DNA of 64,000 nucleotides from an uncultured Alphaproteobacteria bacterium (GCA_949493535.1 CASZWJ010000001.1:204850-268849); one strand, 5' to 3'; counted from the stretch's first letter, positions 42,607 through 53,849 are shown. Notes: a model not told the origin generated them from the letters alone. Numbers and translations: made by a program.

Positions 42607-43287
42607 TTAATTTTTCAGCCATTTGATATAGCAAAAAAACGGAATGACAATGGTATACTTAATAAGCAAAAAGAGCACAAAACAGATACATGTCAAAAAG
42701 GTTAAGATAATGCATAGAACAATTGCTATCAGGGTAGACAGTGCAATTATCACAAAAACGTTGCAGTCATTCAATACATAAAGACAAACGACGAAAACCG
42801 CTATCCAAAGGCAAAGAATGATACTGTTTAAGGCGATGCAATTTCTTAATCTGTTTTTGTAACCTGATTCATAATCATCAGTATCGCAGCAATCTAACTT
42901 GAAATAGTTGGCTGATAATGTTTTTATAGGATGGGCTATTCCTATGCAGCCAACAAAAATTAAACCGAATGATATAAAGGTGATGATAATGGCAATCAAT
43001 GCATTGATAAAGCTTCTGTTTTCCGGAGCAAGAGAGCTATAGTTTCCATAAAATCCACAGCAGAGAGCTGTCATAATCAGAACGGAAAATAAGATTTTGA
43101 ATAAAATCCGCCGCCATGCAGGCGCTTCATCTAAATCAAGCCAATCAATTGCTTTATACCAAAGTTGTTTCAAAGCGGAAGATCGGGGGGTGATTTTCGG
43201 ATAAGGGACTATTGCTACTATTGAAAAGACCCAAACCATTCCGGCCAAAACTGATGCGATAATCGCAATAATAGATAATACGTTCAT
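42607..43287 (-). CDS. Hypothetical multi-pass membrane protein
   Basis: 226 residues with about five hydrophobic segments, including an N-terminal one (residues 4-27) and a long C-terminal pair. Between the first two there is a soluble loop with ALKQLWYKAIDWLDLDEAPA. No family recognised; no ATPase or enzyme motif. It belongs to the insertion between rplL and rpoB. Start at 43287 has no clear ribosome site. Confidence 0.6.
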   Translation of the reverse strand: MNVLSIIAIIASVLAGMVWVFSIVAIVPYPKITPRSSALKQLWYKAIDWLDLDEAPAWRRILFKILFSVLIMTALCCGFYGNYSSLAPENRSFINALIAIIITFISFGLIFVGCIGIAHPIKTLSANYFKLDCCDTDDYESGYKNRLRNCIALNSIILCLWIAVFVVCLYVLNDCNVFVIIALSTLIAIVLCIILTFLTCICFVLFLLIKYTIVIPFFCYIKWLKN

Positions 43288-43537
43288 AAATATAAAGTTT
43301 AGATTAATAATGTTTATTGGAGCTGCAGAATAGGCGTTTTCGAACTTTTTGTCAATATAATGGCGATGAATAAATATTGCCCCTTATAAATGTAATGCAG
43401 ATGATTTTGCCTGTTTACATGATGTGCGCAGTATGGTAGTTTATACCAAATTTTGATTATCAGTATTAAGCATTATGTCAAAATATCATTTTTGAGAGTT
43501 TATATTTTTATTTTAATCATTTCTTAAATCAAATCTT

Positions 43538-44044
43538 ATGGATAAAAACAAAATTGTTGAATCTGTGTTAATTCAGATTAAAAAACATGACATTGCCGAT
43601 GAAGTTCTTTCGGCTTTGAATGCGAAAAAAAATGCGGACAGGCATTTTGACCGTTACTATAATAATAAAACGGGAGAAGTTGTCGGTTTGATTTATGGCG
43701 ATTTTGTTATCTTGAAGCAGACGTCGCCGGAAAAAATGAACTGGAGAGATGCCGAGGCTTATTGCCAAACGCTTGTTATTAATGGTATTCAGGCGGAACT
43801 TTGTCCGATTATGCCGGAATGGAAAAAGGACGTTGAGGCAGGTACGCAAGATTTGGCGGCTGCTTTGCATGAGATTGGCGCTGAAAATCTGGACAGCCCG
43901 ACATGGTGTGAAGCATATCTGCAGTCAGAATCTTTGTTCGGCGAATTATTTGCATGGTACTTACGCTTCGGGGCAAATCTTTCTAACGGATGCAAATGTG
44001 ACTACAAATTTTATGTACGTCCGGTTTTGCGCCTGAAAAAATGA
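43538..44044 (+). CDS. Hypothetical protein with DUF1566/Lcl-like C-terminus
   Basis: 168 residues, soluble. Residues ~47-60 (VVGLIYGDFVILK) start a domain that ends FYVRPVLRLKK; the closing VRPV-R is the mark of DUF1566/Lcl-type domains, as is the Trp/Phe-rich stretch SLFGELFAWYLRFGAN. The N-terminal 45 residues are helical. Function unknown. Starts with ATG and no clear ribosome site, followed by its own terminator. Confidence 0.6.
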   Translation: MDKNKIVESVLIQIKKHDIADEVLSALNAKKNADRHFDRYYNNKTGEVVGLIYGDFVILKQTSPEKMNWRDAEAYCQTLVINGIQAELCPIMPEWKKDVEAGTQDLAAALHEIGAENLDSPTWCEAYLQSESLFGELFAWYLRFGANLSNGCKCDYKFYVRPVLRLKK

Positions 44045-44054
44045 CTTGAGTGAG

Positions 44055-44094
44055 AAACAAAAGGTTCTTCTTTTAAGAAGGACCTTTTGTTGCA
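44055..44094 (+). terminator. Terminator of the DUF1566-like gene
   Basis: CAAAAGGTTCTTCTT pairs with AAGAAGGACCTTTTG, short loop, then TTGC. A-rich before and T-rich after are modest. Confidence 0.75.
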
Positions 44095-44102
44095 TTTAGC
44101 GC

Positions 44103-44131
44103 TTTACAATTATTTTTTAAGCCTCTAATCT
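44103..44131 (+). promoter_or_regulatory. Promoter of candidate structured RNA
   Basis: -35 TTTACA (44103-44108), exactly 17 bp, -10 TAATCT (44126-44131). Predicted start near 44138. Confidence 0.5.
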
Positions 44132-44137
44132 GTTATC

Positions 44138-44336
44138 GGATATGCAAAAGCGTATTCAGGGCGTCGAAAACCCTTTTCATAGATAGTCGCATCGTATATG
44201 GCGACTGATAAATTATATGCCGATTTCTGTCATGGACGGATGTCGGCGAATAAGGTCTTGGCCAAATAAGCCGAGCCGTCTTTATCTATGAACGGTTTTC
44301 GAACATCCGCCCACCTCTTTCGGTGGGTTTTGTTTT
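44138..44336 (+). ncRNA. Candidate structured non-coding RNA or riboswitch (four-way junction)
   Basis: A ~200-nt stretch with a promoter before and an intrinsic terminator at its end. Closing stem: CGAAAACC (44165-44172) with GGTTTTCG (44294-44301), and TCATAGATA (44177-44185) with TATCTATGA (44283-44291). Inside are three hairpins: GTCGC/GCGAC (44186-44205), GCCGA-CTGTC/GACGG-TCGGC (44219-44247), and CTTGGC/GCCGAG (44257-44275). It does not match tmRNA, 6S, RNase P, SRP or any riboswitch motif I know. It could be a stand-alone RNA or a leader of the lipoprotein gene at 44361. Confidence 0.5.
44310..44336 (+). terminator. Terminator of the candidate structured RNA
   Basis: CCCACC (44310-44315), loop TCTTTC, GGTGGG (44322-44327), then TTTTGTTTT. 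It ends 24 bp before the lipoprotein start codon, so it could also act as an attenuator. Confidence 0.85.
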
Positions 44337-44360
44337 AACTGTAATGATTGGATGTTCAAT

Positions 44361-44774
44361 ATGAAAAAACTGTTTTTATTTTTTATAGCCGTCAGTTTTC
44401 TGAGCGGCTGTTCGACGATTATGCGGGATAACAATCAAAATATTCCGATTTCTGCAAATGTTGAAAAAGTGAATTTCAAAATAAAGAACCGGTCGGGGCG
44501 GACGGTTATGGAAGGCGTGACGCCGTATACCGTTAATCTTAAAACGTCACGCGATGGCGGATATTTTTCGCCCGAGAAATACACAATAGAAGCTACAAAA
44601 GAGGGATATACCCCGATAACGCAGGAAATAGATTGGCATGTCAGTAAATGGTATTCTCTCGGTAATTTAGGTTTTGGCTTTTTGTTGGGATATTTAGTCA
44701 TCGATCCGATCAGCGGTGATATGTATTATCTTGACGAAGATGTTGAGTTAACAATGACGCCAATTAAGAAATAG
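44361..44774 (+). CDS. PEGA-like lipoprotein
   Basis: 137 residues with signal MKKLFLFFIAVSFLSGCS (lipidated Cys at 17). The body KNRSGRTVMEGVTPYTVNLK followed by PEKYTIEATKEGY resembles a PEGA domain, a small beta-fold common in surface lipoproteins. A short hydrophobic stretch LGNLGFGFLLGYLVI follows. ATG 44361 is chosen because GGATGTTCAAT precedes it; ATG 44352 is in frame. It may be controlled by the upstream RNA/terminator. Confidence 0.7.
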   Translation: MKKLFLFFIAVSFLSGCSTIMRDNNQNIPISANVEKVNFKIKNRSGRTVMEGVTPYTVNLKTSRDGGYFSPEKYTIEATKEGYTPITQEIDWHVSKWYSLGNLGFGFLLGYLVIDPISGDMYYLDEDVELTMTPIKK

Positions 44775-44953
44775 GGAGAAAAAAAGCCCTTTTTTATATT
44801 ATGGCTTTGACAAAAAATGCGTTTTTGTGTTTTGGGGCGGTAAATGTTTAGAAACGAATCGCTAAAAAGCAAAAAATGAGTCTTTTCGACTCTTTAGAGA
44901 AATTTTGCTGTGTAAAAAAGATAAAAAACTTGACTCGCGGTGAAGAATAATTC

Positions 44954-44981
44954 TTGCAATTTTAGACTCAAGAGGTATAAA
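44954..44981 (+). promoter_or_regulatory. Promoter of rpoBC
   Basis: -35 TTGCAA (44954-44959), 16-bp spacer, -10 TATAAA (44976-44981). Same layout as the rplK promoter. 44775-44953 shows no gene. Confidence 0.65.
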
Positions 44982-45158
44982 TAGACGAATTTAAAATCTA
45001 TTATTTTGCGAATCGCGGCCAAGAGAATTTTTTGTTCGAGGGTTTGGCGCGATTTCTGTTTTTTAAAAATCGATTTTTTTACATAACCTTCTGCGGTCGG
45101 GGTGCGGTGTTCTTCCGCCGGTATAGTCGCAGAATCATAACCTAAGGATTAAAGCACA
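44982..45158 (+). other. rpoB leader region
   Basis: About 175 nt between the predicted start of transcription and rpoB. It can form a long hairpin, GAATCGCGGCCAA with TTTGGCGCGATTTC (about 45009-45058). No coding frame. A leader of this size could host autoregulation, but nothing specific is recognised. Confidence 0.45.
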
Positions 45159-48100
45159 ATGTTGAAATCTTATACGAACAAAAAACGTGTAAGAAGAAGT
45201 TTCGGCAGAATCGATGCTGTTGCAGATATGCCGAGCTTAATCGAAATTCAAAAAGGTTCTTATGACAGCTTTATCCAGGCACCGGGGGCAGAACCCTGCG
45301 AGTTTGGTCTGGAAGAAGTTTTCAAATCAATTTTCCCAATTAAAGATTTTTCCGGAAACGGCGAATTAGAGTTTGTTAAATATGAACTCGAAGAGCCGAA
45401 ATATGATGTTGACGAATGCATCAAACGCGACATGACTTATGCCGCGCCGGTCAAAGCAACCCTGCGTTTGGTTGTTTGGGATACTGATGAAGCCACCGGA
45501 GCCAAATCTATTCACGATATTAAAGAACAAGACGTTTACATGGGCGATATTCCGCTCATGACGGATAAAGGTACGTTTATCTGCAACGGTACCGAGCGCG
45601 TCGTTGTTTCTCAGATGCACCGTTCTCCGGGCGTTTTCTTTGACCATGACAAAGGCAAAACCGTTGCTTCAGGTAAATATTTGTTTGCTGCCCGCGTTAT
45701 TCCTTATCGCGGTTCTTGGCTTGATTTTGAATTTGATGCCAAAGATTTGATGTATGCCCGTATTGACCGCCGCCGCAAATTGCCTGTTACTTCTATTTTG
45801 TATTCTTTGTATTCCAAAGAAACCGAAGAGAAAATTGCAAAGCTGGCTAAAGAAGGCAAGAAGATTGATCCGGCCGAAATCAAAGGCATGGATAAAGAAG
45901 AAATCTTAAATTACTTCTATGATGCCGATACTTATGTTGCCGATAAAAAAGTCTGGAAAGTTAAATTTGAACCGGCTCGTATGAAAGGCGTTAAATTTGA
46001 CTTTGATTTGGTTAATGCCAAAACCGGCGATGTGGCTTTGGAAAAAGGCAAAAAACTTTCTCCGCGTCTGGCTCAGAAATTGGCTGATGACGGTTTGGAA
46101 TATTATAAGGTTGCCGCAGACCAGCTGATTGGCAAATTCTTGGCTTCTAACGTTGTTGAAAACAAAACCGGCGAGATTATTGCCGAAGCGGGCGATGAAA
46201 TTACCGAAGAGATTTTGGAAAACATCGCCAAAGCCAAAATCGGCGAAATCAAAACTCTGTTTATTGATAATGTTAATGTCGGACCTTATATCCGTAACAC
46301 GCTGGCTTCTGACAAAAACTCCTGCCGTGAAGAAGCTTTGTTGGATATTTACCGTGTTATGCGTCCGGGCGAACCGCCTACCTATGAAACGGCTGACCAG
46401 TTGTTCCACGGTTTGTTCTTTGATTTAGAGCGCTATGATTTGTCTTCTGTCGGCCGCGTTAAAATGAATGTGGCTTTGGACATTTCTTTTGACGATGCTC
46501 CTGACGATTACCGCGTTTTGCGCAAAGACGATATTCTGCGCATTGTCAAACGCTTGGTTGAACTGCGTGACGGCAAAGGCGAGGTTGATGATATTGACCA
46601 CCTCGGCAACCGTCGTGTCCGCTCTGTCGGCGAATTGATGGAAAACCAATACCGCATGGGTTTGCTCAGAATGGAAAGAGCCATTCGCGAAAGAATGTCT
46701 TCCGAAGTTTTGAACAATGTTAAGCCTCAGGATTTGGTCAATGCCAAACCGATTGCTTCCGTTATTCGCGAGTTCTTCGGTTCTTCCCAGTTGTCTCAAT
46801 TTATGGATCAGAACAACCCGTTGTCCGAGATTACCCACAAGCGCCGCTTGTCTGCTTTGGGCCCCGGCGGTTTGTCTCGTGAACGAGCCGGCTTTGAAGT
46901 CCGCGACGTACACCCGACCCACTACGGACGTATCTGCCCGATTGAAACGCCTGAAGGTCCGAACATCGGTTTGATTAACTCTTTGTCCACTTATGCCCGC
47001 ATCAACAAATACGGCTTCATTGAATGTCCGTATCGCAAAGTTGTTGACGGAGTGGTTACAAGCGAAGTCGTTTATTTGTCCGCCAATGAAGAAGGCAAGT
47101 TCAAAATCGCCGAAGCTAATGCAAAAGTCAAAGCAGACGGCCATTTTGAAAATGATTTGATTGCCTGCCGCAAAGCCGGTGAATTCGAATTTGCAAAACC
47201 CGAAGAAATCGATTTTATCGACGTTTCTCCGAAACAGTTGGTTTCTGTCGCTACGGCTTTGATTCCTTTCTTGGAAAACGATGACGCGAACCGTGCATTG
47301 ATGGGTGCAAACATGCAGCGCCAAGCTGTTCCTTTGCTCCGCTCCGAGGCTCCGTTGGTCGGTACCGGCGTTGAAGGCACTGTTGCCAAAGATTCCGGCG
47401 CGACTGTCGTGGCCAAACGTGATGGTATTGTTTCGCAGGTTGACGCTACCCGTATCGTTGTTACCTCTGAAGGTGAAAACGTTACCGATGCCGGCGTTGA
47501 TATTTACAAGTTGCAGAAGTTCCGCCGTTCTAACCAAAATACCTGCATCAATCAGGTTCCGTTGGTTAAGGTCGGCGACAAGGTTAAAGCCGGCGATATT
47601 ATGGCTGACGGCCCTTGTACTGAAATGGGCGAACTGGCTCTCGGTAAAAACGTTCTGGTTGCTTTCATGCCTTGGAACGGTTTGAACTACGAGGATGCTA
47701 TTTTGCTTTCCGAACGTATTTCCCGCGATGATGTCTTCACTTCTTTGCATATTGAAGAATTTGAAGTTATGGCTCGCGATACGAAACTCGGTCAGGAAGA
47801 AATTACCCGCGATATTCCGAACGTTGGTGAAGAAGCTCTGCGCAACCTCGACGAGGCCGGCATTGTCTACATCGGCGCCGAAGTTAAAGCCGGTGATATT
47901 CTGGTCGGTAAGGTTACGCCGAAAGGCGAATCTCCGGTTACTCCGGAAGAGAAATTGCTGCGAGCCATCTTTGGCGAAAAAGCTTCTGATGTCCGCGATA
48001 CTTCTCTGCGTGTTCAGCCGGGTATTGAAGGTATTGTCGTTGACGTTCATGTCTTCTCCCGCCGCGGCGTTGAGAAAGACGAGCGCGCTTTGTCTATCGA

Positions 48101-49331
48101 GCAGGAAGAAATTTCTGCTTTGGCCAAAGACCGCGATGATGAAATCAATATTATCCGCACCAGCTTTGAAAATCGTTTGAAATCTATGCTGCTCGGTCAT
48201 GTTGTTGTTGATGCTCCGAAAGGCGTTTCGAAGAACACGACCCTGACCGCAGATGTGTTAGAGGCTCTGCCTTCTTCTCAATGGCGTAAGATTGTCATTA
48301 AAGACGAAGACATTATGTCTAAGATTGAAGAACTGGTTGCGGCTTATGACGCACGCGTTGAAAAGATTCAAAAACACTTTGACAACAAAGTTGAAAAAGT
48401 ACAACGCGGCGATGATTTGCTTCCGGGCGTTTTGAAGATGGTTAAAGTCTTTATTGCGACCAAACGTAAAATCCAAACCGGTGATAAAATTGCCGGACGC
48501 CACGGTAACAAAGGTACCATTTCCCGTGTTCTGCCTTTGCAGGATATGCCTTATATGGAAGACGGTACTCCGGTTGACATCGTGTTGAACCCGCTCGGCG
48601 TGCCTTCACGTATGAACGTGGGACAAATTTTGGAAACTCACTTGGGCTGGGCTGCCAAAGAACTCGGCAAGCAGCTGAATGATATGATGGAACAGTACAA
48701 GAGAGGCGAAAAGACCATTAAAGAACTCAACGAAGAACTGAAAAACGTTTACGGTGAGAAACAGTTTAAGGAGGATATTACCTCTTTGAACGAAGAAGAA
48801 TTGGTCGAAATGGTTTCCAACCTCAAAAACGGTGTGCCGATGGCTACTCCGGTATTTGACGGCGCCAGCGGCGCAGACATCAACTCTATGCTGACTTTGG
48901 CCGGCTTGCCGACCTCAGGCCAGATTGATTTGTATGACGGCCGTACCGGTGAGAAATTTGACCGTAAAGTTACCGTTGGTATTATCTATATGCTTAAACT
49001 TCACCACATTGTTGACGAGAAAATGCACGCCCGTTCAGTCGGTCCGTACTCTCTCGTTACCCAACAGCCTCTGGGCGGTAAGGCCCAATTCGGCGGTCAA
49101 CGTTTCGGTGAAATGGAAGTATGGGCGCTCCAGGCTTACGGTGCTGCTTATACCTTGCAGGAAATGTTGACAGTTAAGTCCGATGACGTTAACGGCCGTA
49201 CTAAGGTTTATGAGGCTATTGTCCGCGGTGATGACGGTTTTGAGGCAGGTATTCCCGAATCCTTTAACGTTTTGGTTAAAGAAATCAAATCCCTGTGCTT
49301 GAACGTTGAACTGTTGAACGAAGAAGTTTAA
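45159..49331 (+). CDS. rpoB: DNA-directed RNA polymerase subunit beta
   Basis: 1390 residues, complete beta subunit. The rifampicin-pocket region reads [20 protein letters not shown] followed by [18 protein letters not shown] and the C-terminal [19 protein letters not shown] are conserved. Core catalytic subunit of RNA polymerase. 20 bp before rpoC. Unusually, it is 2.7 kb from rplL and has its own promoter. Confidence 0.99.
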   Translation: MLKSYTNKKRVRRSFGRIDAVADMPSLIEIQKGSYDSFIQAPGAEPCEFGLEEVFKSIFPIKDFSGNGELEFVKYELEEPKYDVDECIKRDMTYAAPVKATLRLVVWDTDEATGAKSIHDIKEQDVYMGDIPLMTDKGTFICNGTERVVVSQMHRSPGVFFDHDKGKTVASGKYLFAARVIPYRGSWLDFEFDAKDLMYARIDRRRKLPVTSILYSLYSKETEEKIAKLAKEGKKIDPAEIKGMDKEEILNYFYDADTYVADKKVWKVKFEPARMKGVKFDFDLVNAKTGDVALEKGKKLSPRLAQKLADDGLEYYKVAADQLIGKFLASNVVENKTGEIIAEAGDEITEEILENIAKAKIGEIKTLFIDNVNVGPYIRNTLASDKNSCREEALLDIYRVMRPGEPPTYETADQLFHGLFFDLERYDLSSVGRVKMNVALDISFDDAPDDYRVLRKDDILRIVKRLVELRDGKGEVDDIDHLGNRRVRSVGELMENQYRMGLLRMERAIRERMSSEVLNNVKPQDLVNAKPIASVIREFFGSSQLSQFMDQNNPLSEITHKRRLSALGPGGLSRERAGFEVRDVHPTHYGRICPIETPEGPNIGLINSLSTYARINKYGFIECPYRKVVDGVVTSEVVYLSANEEGKFKIAEANAKVKADGHFENDLIACRKAGEFEFAKPEEIDFIDVSPKQLVSVATALIPFLENDDANRALMGANMQRQAVPLLRSEAPLVGTGVEGTVAKDSGATVVAKRDGIVSQVDATRIVVTSEGENVTDAGVDIYKLQKFRRSNQNTCINQVPLVKVGDKVKAGDIMADGPCTEMGELALGKNVLVAFMPWNGLNYEDAILLSERISRDDVFTSLHIEEFEVMARDTKLGQEEITRDIPNVGEEALRNLDEAGIVYIGAEVKAGDILVGKVTPKGESPVTPEEKLLRAIFGEKASDVRDTSLRVQPGIEGIVVDVHVFSRRGVEKDERALSIEQEEISALAKDRDDEINIIRTSFENRLKSMLLGHVVVDAPKGVSKNTTLTADVLEALPSSQWRKIVIKDEDIMSKIEELVAAYDARVEKIQKHFDNKVEKVQRGDDLLPGVLKMVKVFIATKRKIQTGDKIAGRHGNKGTISRVLPLQDMPYMEDGTPVDIVLNPLGVPSRMNVGQILETHLGWAAKELGKQLNDMMEQYKRGEKTIKELNEELKNVYGEKQFKEDITSLNEEELVEMVSNLKNGVPMATPVFDGASGADINSMLTLAGLPTSGQIDLYDGRTGEKFDRKVTVGIIYMLKLHHIVDEKMHARSVGPYSLVTQQPLGGKAQFGGQRFGEMEVWALQAYGAAYTLQEMLTVKSDDVNGRTKVYEAIVRGDDGFEAGIPESFNVLVKEIKSLCLNVELLNEEV

Positions 49332-49351
49332 GGTAAAGGAGTAAGATATAA

Positions 49352-52300
49352 ATGAATGATATAATGAAATATTTTGGTCAGCAGGTCTCAGGTGAATCTT
49401 TTGACCAGATTAAAATTTCAATTGCCTCTCCTGAACAAATTCGTTCTTGGTCTTATGGTGAAGTCAAAAAACCGGAAACCATTAACTATCGTACGTTCAA
49501 ACCTGAACGCGACGGTTTGTTCTGCGCTCGCATTTTCGGTCCTGTCAAAGACTATGAATGCTTGTGCGGCAAATATAAGAGAATGAAATACCGCGGCGTC
49601 GTTTGCGAAAAGTGCGGCGTTGAGGTTACTCTTTCCAAAGTCCGCCGCGAGAGAATGGGCCATATTGAGTTAGCCGCTCCGGTTGCTCATATCTGGTTCC
49701 TGAAATCTCTGCCGAGCCGTATCGCTATCCTGACCGATATTCCGATGAAGGCTTTGGAACGCGTTCTGTATTTTGAAAGCTACATCGTTATTGAGCCGGG
49801 TTTGACACCTTTGGCCGTGAACGAGCTTTTGAGCGAAGAACAGTATCAGGAAGCTATTGACGAATATGGCGAGGATTCTTTCCGTGCCGGTATCGGTGCA
49901 GAAGCTTTGAAAGAAATTCTTGCTTCTATCGATTTGGAAGCAGAACAGGAAGCTATCCGTGCCGAGCTGAAAGACAATGCTTCTGAAGCTAAGCGCAAAA
50001 AATTGGTTAAACGCCTGAAAATCATTGAAGCCTTCTTGGAATCAAATACCAAGCCGGAATGGATGATTTTAGATGTTCTGCCGGTTATTCCGCCAGAATT
50101 GCGTCCTTTGGTTCCGTTAGACGGCGGCCGTTTTGCCACCTCTGATTTGAACGATTTGTACCGCCGCGTTATTAACCGTAACAACCGTTTGAAGAGATTA
50201 ATGGAATTGCATGCTCCCGACATTATTATCCGTAATGAAAAGAGAATGCTGCAAGAATCCGTTGATGCTTTGTTTGATAACGGCCGCCGCGCCCGCGCGA
50301 TTACCGGTACGAACAAACGTCCGCTGAAATCTCTGTCAGATATGTTGAAAGGTAAACAAGGCCGTTTCCGTCAGAACCTCTTGGGTAAACGCGTTGACTA
50401 CTCCGGCCGTTCGGTTATTACCGTTGGTCCCGAGCTCAAACTGCACCAGTGCGGCCTGCCTAAGAAAATGGCTCTGGAATTGTTCAAACCTTTCGTTTAT
50501 GCAAAACTGGAACTCTATGGCCACGCTACCACGATTAAAGCTGCCAAACGCATGGTAGAAAAAGAGCGTCCGGAAGTTTGGGATATTCTGGAAGAAGTTA
50601 TCCGCGAGCATCCGGTTATGCTGAACCGTGCGCCGACCCTGCACAGACTGGGTATTCAGGCTTTTGAACCTGTTTTGGTTGAGGGTAAGGCTATCCATTT
50701 GCACCCGCTCGTTTGTACCGCGTTCAACGCCGACTTCGACGGTGACCAAATGGCTGTTCACGTTCCGTTGTCTGTTGAGGCTCAGTTGGAAGCCCGCGTT
50801 TTGATGATGTCTACCAACAACATCCTCTCTCCAGCTTCCGGCAAGCCGATTATCGTTCCTTCGCAAGACATGGTTTTGGGTATTTACTACCTGACCTATG
50901 AAGCAGAAGGTTTGACCGGCGAAGGTTCCGTTTTTGCGGATATGGATGAGGTTGAGATGGCTCTGGACGCCAAAGCCGTTGATTTGCATTCCAAAATCAA
51001 ATGCCGCATGGAATATGTGACCGATGACGGCGAAATCAAAACCGGCATTGTTGAGACAACTCCGGGCCGTATTTTGGTTTCTCAAATTCTGCCGAAGCAT
51101 AAGAATGTTCCGTTCTCTCTGGTTAACCGTTTGGTTAAGAAGAAAGAAATCGGCGAAATCATTGACATCGTCTATCGTCACTGCGGACAGAAAGAGACTG
51201 TTCTGTTCGTAGACAAGATTATGACCTTAGGTTTCACCAATGCTTGTAAGGCCGGTATTTCTTTCGGTAAAGACGATTTGATTGTTCCTGATGCCAAGAA
51301 AGAACTCATTGCCGAAACAGAAAAACAGGTTAAAGAGTTTGAACAGCAGTATCAAAACGGTTTGATTACCAAAGGCGAGAAATATAACAAAGTGGTCGAT
51401 ATCTGGGCTGCCTGCACAGATAAGATTGCCGATGAAATGATGAAAAACATTTCAAAAACCGAAAACGGCTATATCAACTCCGTATACATGATGGCTCACT
51501 CCGGCGCCCGCGGTTCTGCCGCCCAAATGCGCCAGCTGGCCGGTATGCGCGGTTTGATGGCTAAACCTTCAGGCGAAATTATCGAACAACCGATTATTTC
51601 AAACTTTAAAGAAGGTTTGACCGTGTTGGAATACTTCAATTCTACCCACGGTGCCCGTAAAGGTTTGGCTGATACCGCTTTGAAAACAGCTAACTCAGGT
51701 TATCTGACCCGCCGTCTGGTTGACGTTGCCCAAGATGTGGTTATTACCGAAACAGATTGTGGTACCGAGCGCGGCATTATCGTTCGTCCGGTTGTTGACG
51801 GCGGTAACGTTATTGTTTCAATCGGCGAAAGAATCCTCGGCCGTACCATTCAGGAAGATGTTTTGCATCCTGAAACCGGCGAATTGATTCTGCCCAAAGG
51901 CAAACTCGTTGATGAAAACGATATTGAAGCTGTTGAAAAAGCCGGTGTCGAACAGGTTAAAATCCGTTCAGTCCTGACTTGCGAAACTAAAGACGGTGTC
52001 TGCGCTGCTTGTTACGGCCGTGATTTGGCTCGCGGTACTCCGGTTAATATCGGCGAAGCTGTCGGCGTTATTGCCGCTCAGTCAATCGGTGAACCTGGTA
52101 CCCAGCTGACCATGAGAACCTTCCACATCGGCGGTGCTGCTCAGAAAGGCGCCGAACAGGCTTCTGTTGAAGTTCCGTTTGCCGGCGTGATGAAACTTGA
52201 AAACCAGCATTTGGTTCACAATAAGGAAGGCAACGGCATTATCTTGTCCCGTAACTGCGAAGTTGTTATCGTTGATGCAAACGGCCGCGAGAAATCCCGC

Positions 52301-53518
52301 CACCATGTTCCTTACGGTACTAAACTTTTGGTTAATGAAGGCGACAAGGTTAAGAAAGGCCAGAAAGTTGCCGAGTGGGATCCGTTTACCGTTCCGGTTA
52401 TTTCTGAAAAAGCCGGTAAGGTTGAACTGGTTGACTTGATTAACAATATTTCCGTTAAGGAAAATATCGACGAGACTACAGGTATTACTTCAAAAGTCGT
52501 TATCGACTGGCGTTCAAGCGCTGCCAATGCCGGTTTGAAACCGAGTATTGTTTTGAAGGATGCCAAAGGCAAACCCGTTACTTATGATAACGGCAAAGAA
52601 GTTCGCTACTATGTGTCTGTTGACGCTATTTTGTCCGTTGACAACGGCCAGCAGATTGAAGTCGGCGATGTTCTTGCCCGTATTCCGAGAGAAAGCTCCA
52701 AGACCAAAGATATTACCGGTGGTCTGCCGCGCGTTGCCGAGCTGTTTGAAGCCCGCCGCCCGAAAGATCAGGCTATTATCTCCGATATTGACGGTATGGT
52801 TGAATTTGGCAAAGACTATAAGGCTAAACAGCGTATAACCGTTGTACCGAAGAAAGGTGAAGCTATCGAATATCTGATTCCGAAAGGACGCCATTTGGTT
52901 GTTCAAGACGGCGATGTTGTCAAGAAAGGCGATATGCTGGTTGAGGGTATTCCTGCTCCGCATGATATTCTGCGTGTTCTCGGTGTTGAAAAACTCGCTG
53001 AATATCTGGTTAAGGAAGTCCAAGACGTTTACCGTCTGCAAGGCGTGAAGATTAATGATAAGCACATCGAAGTTATTGTTTCGCAAATGTTGCGCAAAGT
53101 TGAAATTACCGCCCCCGGCGATACAACTTTCCTCGTTGGCGAACAGGTTGACCGCGATGTCTTTGAAGCAGAAAATGCAAAAGTAATTGCCAAAGGCGAA
53201 ATACCGGCTGTTGCCGACCCGATTTTGCTTGGTATTACCAAAGCTTCTTTGCAGACCAAGTCATTTATCTCTGCTGCTTCGTTCCAGGAAACAACCCGTG
53301 TCTTGACCGAGGCTGCCGTTGAAGGCAAAGTCGACAAGTTGAGTGGTTTGAAAGAAAACGTTATCGTCGGCCGCTTGATTCCTGCCGGTACGGGTAATGT
53401 TCTCCGTGCTCTGAAGAAAGTTGCAGCTCAGAACGATAAAGAAATTTTGTCGCTCAAAGAAGAGGCTGCTCAAGCTCAGCTGGAACATTCCGAAGCTTCG
53501 GAAACACCTGCAGAGTAA
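49352..53518 (+). CDS. rpoC: DNA-directed RNA polymerase subunit beta'
   Basis: 1388 residues. The Mg-binding triad is NADFDGD (459-465; Asp461, 463, 465). The N-terminal Zn site is [20 protein letters not shown], and the second Cys cluster includes [13 protein letters not shown]. Catalytic subunit of RNA polymerase. Strong ribosome site AAAGGAGTAAG. The acidic tail ([15 protein letters not shown]) is lineage-specific. Confidence 0.99.
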   Translation: MNDIMKYFGQQVSGESFDQIKISIASPEQIRSWSYGEVKKPETINYRTFKPERDGLFCARIFGPVKDYECLCGKYKRMKYRGVVCEKCGVEVTLSKVRRERMGHIELAAPVAHIWFLKSLPSRIAILTDIPMKALERVLYFESYIVIEPGLTPLAVNELLSEEQYQEAIDEYGEDSFRAGIGAEALKEILASIDLEAEQEAIRAELKDNASEAKRKKLVKRLKIIEAFLESNTKPEWMILDVLPVIPPELRPLVPLDGGRFATSDLNDLYRRVINRNNRLKRLMELHAPDIIIRNEKRMLQESVDALFDNGRRARAITGTNKRPLKSLSDMLKGKQGRFRQNLLGKRVDYSGRSVITVGPELKLHQCGLPKKMALELFKPFVYAKLELYGHATTIKAAKRMVEKERPEVWDILEEVIREHPVMLNRAPTLHRLGIQAFEPVLVEGKAIHLHPLVCTAFNADFDGDQMAVHVPLSVEAQLEARVLMMSTNNILSPASGKPIIVPSQDMVLGIYYLTYEAEGLTGEGSVFADMDEVEMALDAKAVDLHSKIKCRMEYVTDDGEIKTGIVETTPGRILVSQILPKHKNVPFSLVNRLVKKKEIGEIIDIVYRHCGQKETVLFVDKIMTLGFTNACKAGISFGKDDLIVPDAKKELIAETEKQVKEFEQQYQNGLITKGEKYNKVVDIWAACTDKIADEMMKNISKTENGYINSVYMMAHSGARGSAAQMRQLAGMRGLMAKPSGEIIEQPIISNFKEGLTVLEYFNSTHGARKGLADTALKTANSGYLTRRLVDVAQDVVITETDCGTERGIIVRPVVDGGNVIVSIGERILGRTIQEDVLHPETGELILPKGKLVDENDIEAVEKAGVEQVKIRSVLTCETKDGVCAACYGRDLARGTPVNIGEAVGVIAAQSIGEPGTQLTMRTFHIGGAAQKGAEQASVEVPFAGVMKLENQHLVHNKEGNGIILSRNCEVVIVDANGREKSRHHVPYGTKLLVNEGDKVKKGQKVAEWDPFTVPVISEKAGKVELVDLINNISVKENIDETTGITSKVVIDWRSSAANAGLKPSIVLKDAKGKPVTYDNGKEVRYYVSVDAILSVDNGQQIEVGDVLARIPRESSKTKDITGGLPRVAELFEARRPKDQAIISDIDGMVEFGKDYKAKQRITVVPKKGEAIEYLIPKGRHLVVQDGDVVKKGDMLVEGIPAPHDILRVLGVEKLAEYLVKEVQDVYRLQGVKINDKHIEVIVSQMLRKVEITAPGDTTFLVGEQVDRDVFEAENAKVIAKGEIPAVADPILLGITKASLQTKSFISAASFQETTRVLTEAAVEGKVDKLSGLKENVIVGRLIPAGTGNVLRALKKVAAQNDKEILSLKEEAAQAQLEHSEASETPAE

Positions 53519-53542
53519 GCTTGCAATAAAGCTGAATGCCAG

Positions 53543-53572
53543 AAAAACTCCCGATCTCTCGGGAGTTTTTTT
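53543..53572 (+). terminator. Terminator after rpoC
   Basis: AACTCCCGA (53546-53554), TCTC loop, TCGGGAGTT (53559-53567), then TTTTT. Confidence 0.93.
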
Positions 53573-53636
53573 GTTGCATTATAAATGATTTATGATAGAT
53601 TAATTCCGATTTATCAATTAAATATTTTTTACGTTT

Positions 53637-53798
53637 ATGGAACATGTAATTTATGGTGCAGTTATAGCTGTGCTGGCGATTTTGCTTATTATTGAGATTA
53701 GAAAACCCAAGTGCCAATGCCACAAGAAACATGATGACAGTAGTCACTGTGGCGGATGTTGCGGATGCGGACATTGCCGGGACTATGATGAAGAGTAA
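53637..53798 (+). CDS. Small cysteine-rich single-pass membrane protein
   Basis: 53 residues. One transmembrane helix (about residues 4-21, VIYGAVIAVLAILLIIE) is followed by a His/Cys-rich tail: KCQCHKKHDD, then HCGGCCGCGHCRDYDEE. The layout resembles FeoB-associated Cys-rich membrane proteins, but no feo genes are nearby. Eight Cys and four His in the tail suggest metal binding. The ATG at 53637 lacks a clear ribosome site, which lowers confidence. It lies between the rpoC terminator and the next bidirectional terminator, as a separate unit. Confidence 0.6.
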   Translation: MEHVIYGAVIAVLAILLIIEIRKPKCQCHKKHDDSSHCGGCCGCGHCRDYDEE

Positions 53799-53849
53799 TC
53801 TTCTTTGGTCTGTCAAAAGGTAACTGAGTTTTGTCTTTTTAGACAGTGT

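Noticed and set aside
44138-44336. tmRNA, 6S RNA, hammerhead or known riboswitch
   Set aside because: No tRNA-like end or tag for tmRNA, a branched rather than rod-like fold for 6S, no complete hammerhead core, and none of the conserved ligand-binding words I know.
46425-48200. A 591-codon open frame antisense to rpoB
   Set aside because: It mirrors the codon pattern of rpoB, has no ribosome site and no recognisable domain; long antisense frames are common under strong codon bias.
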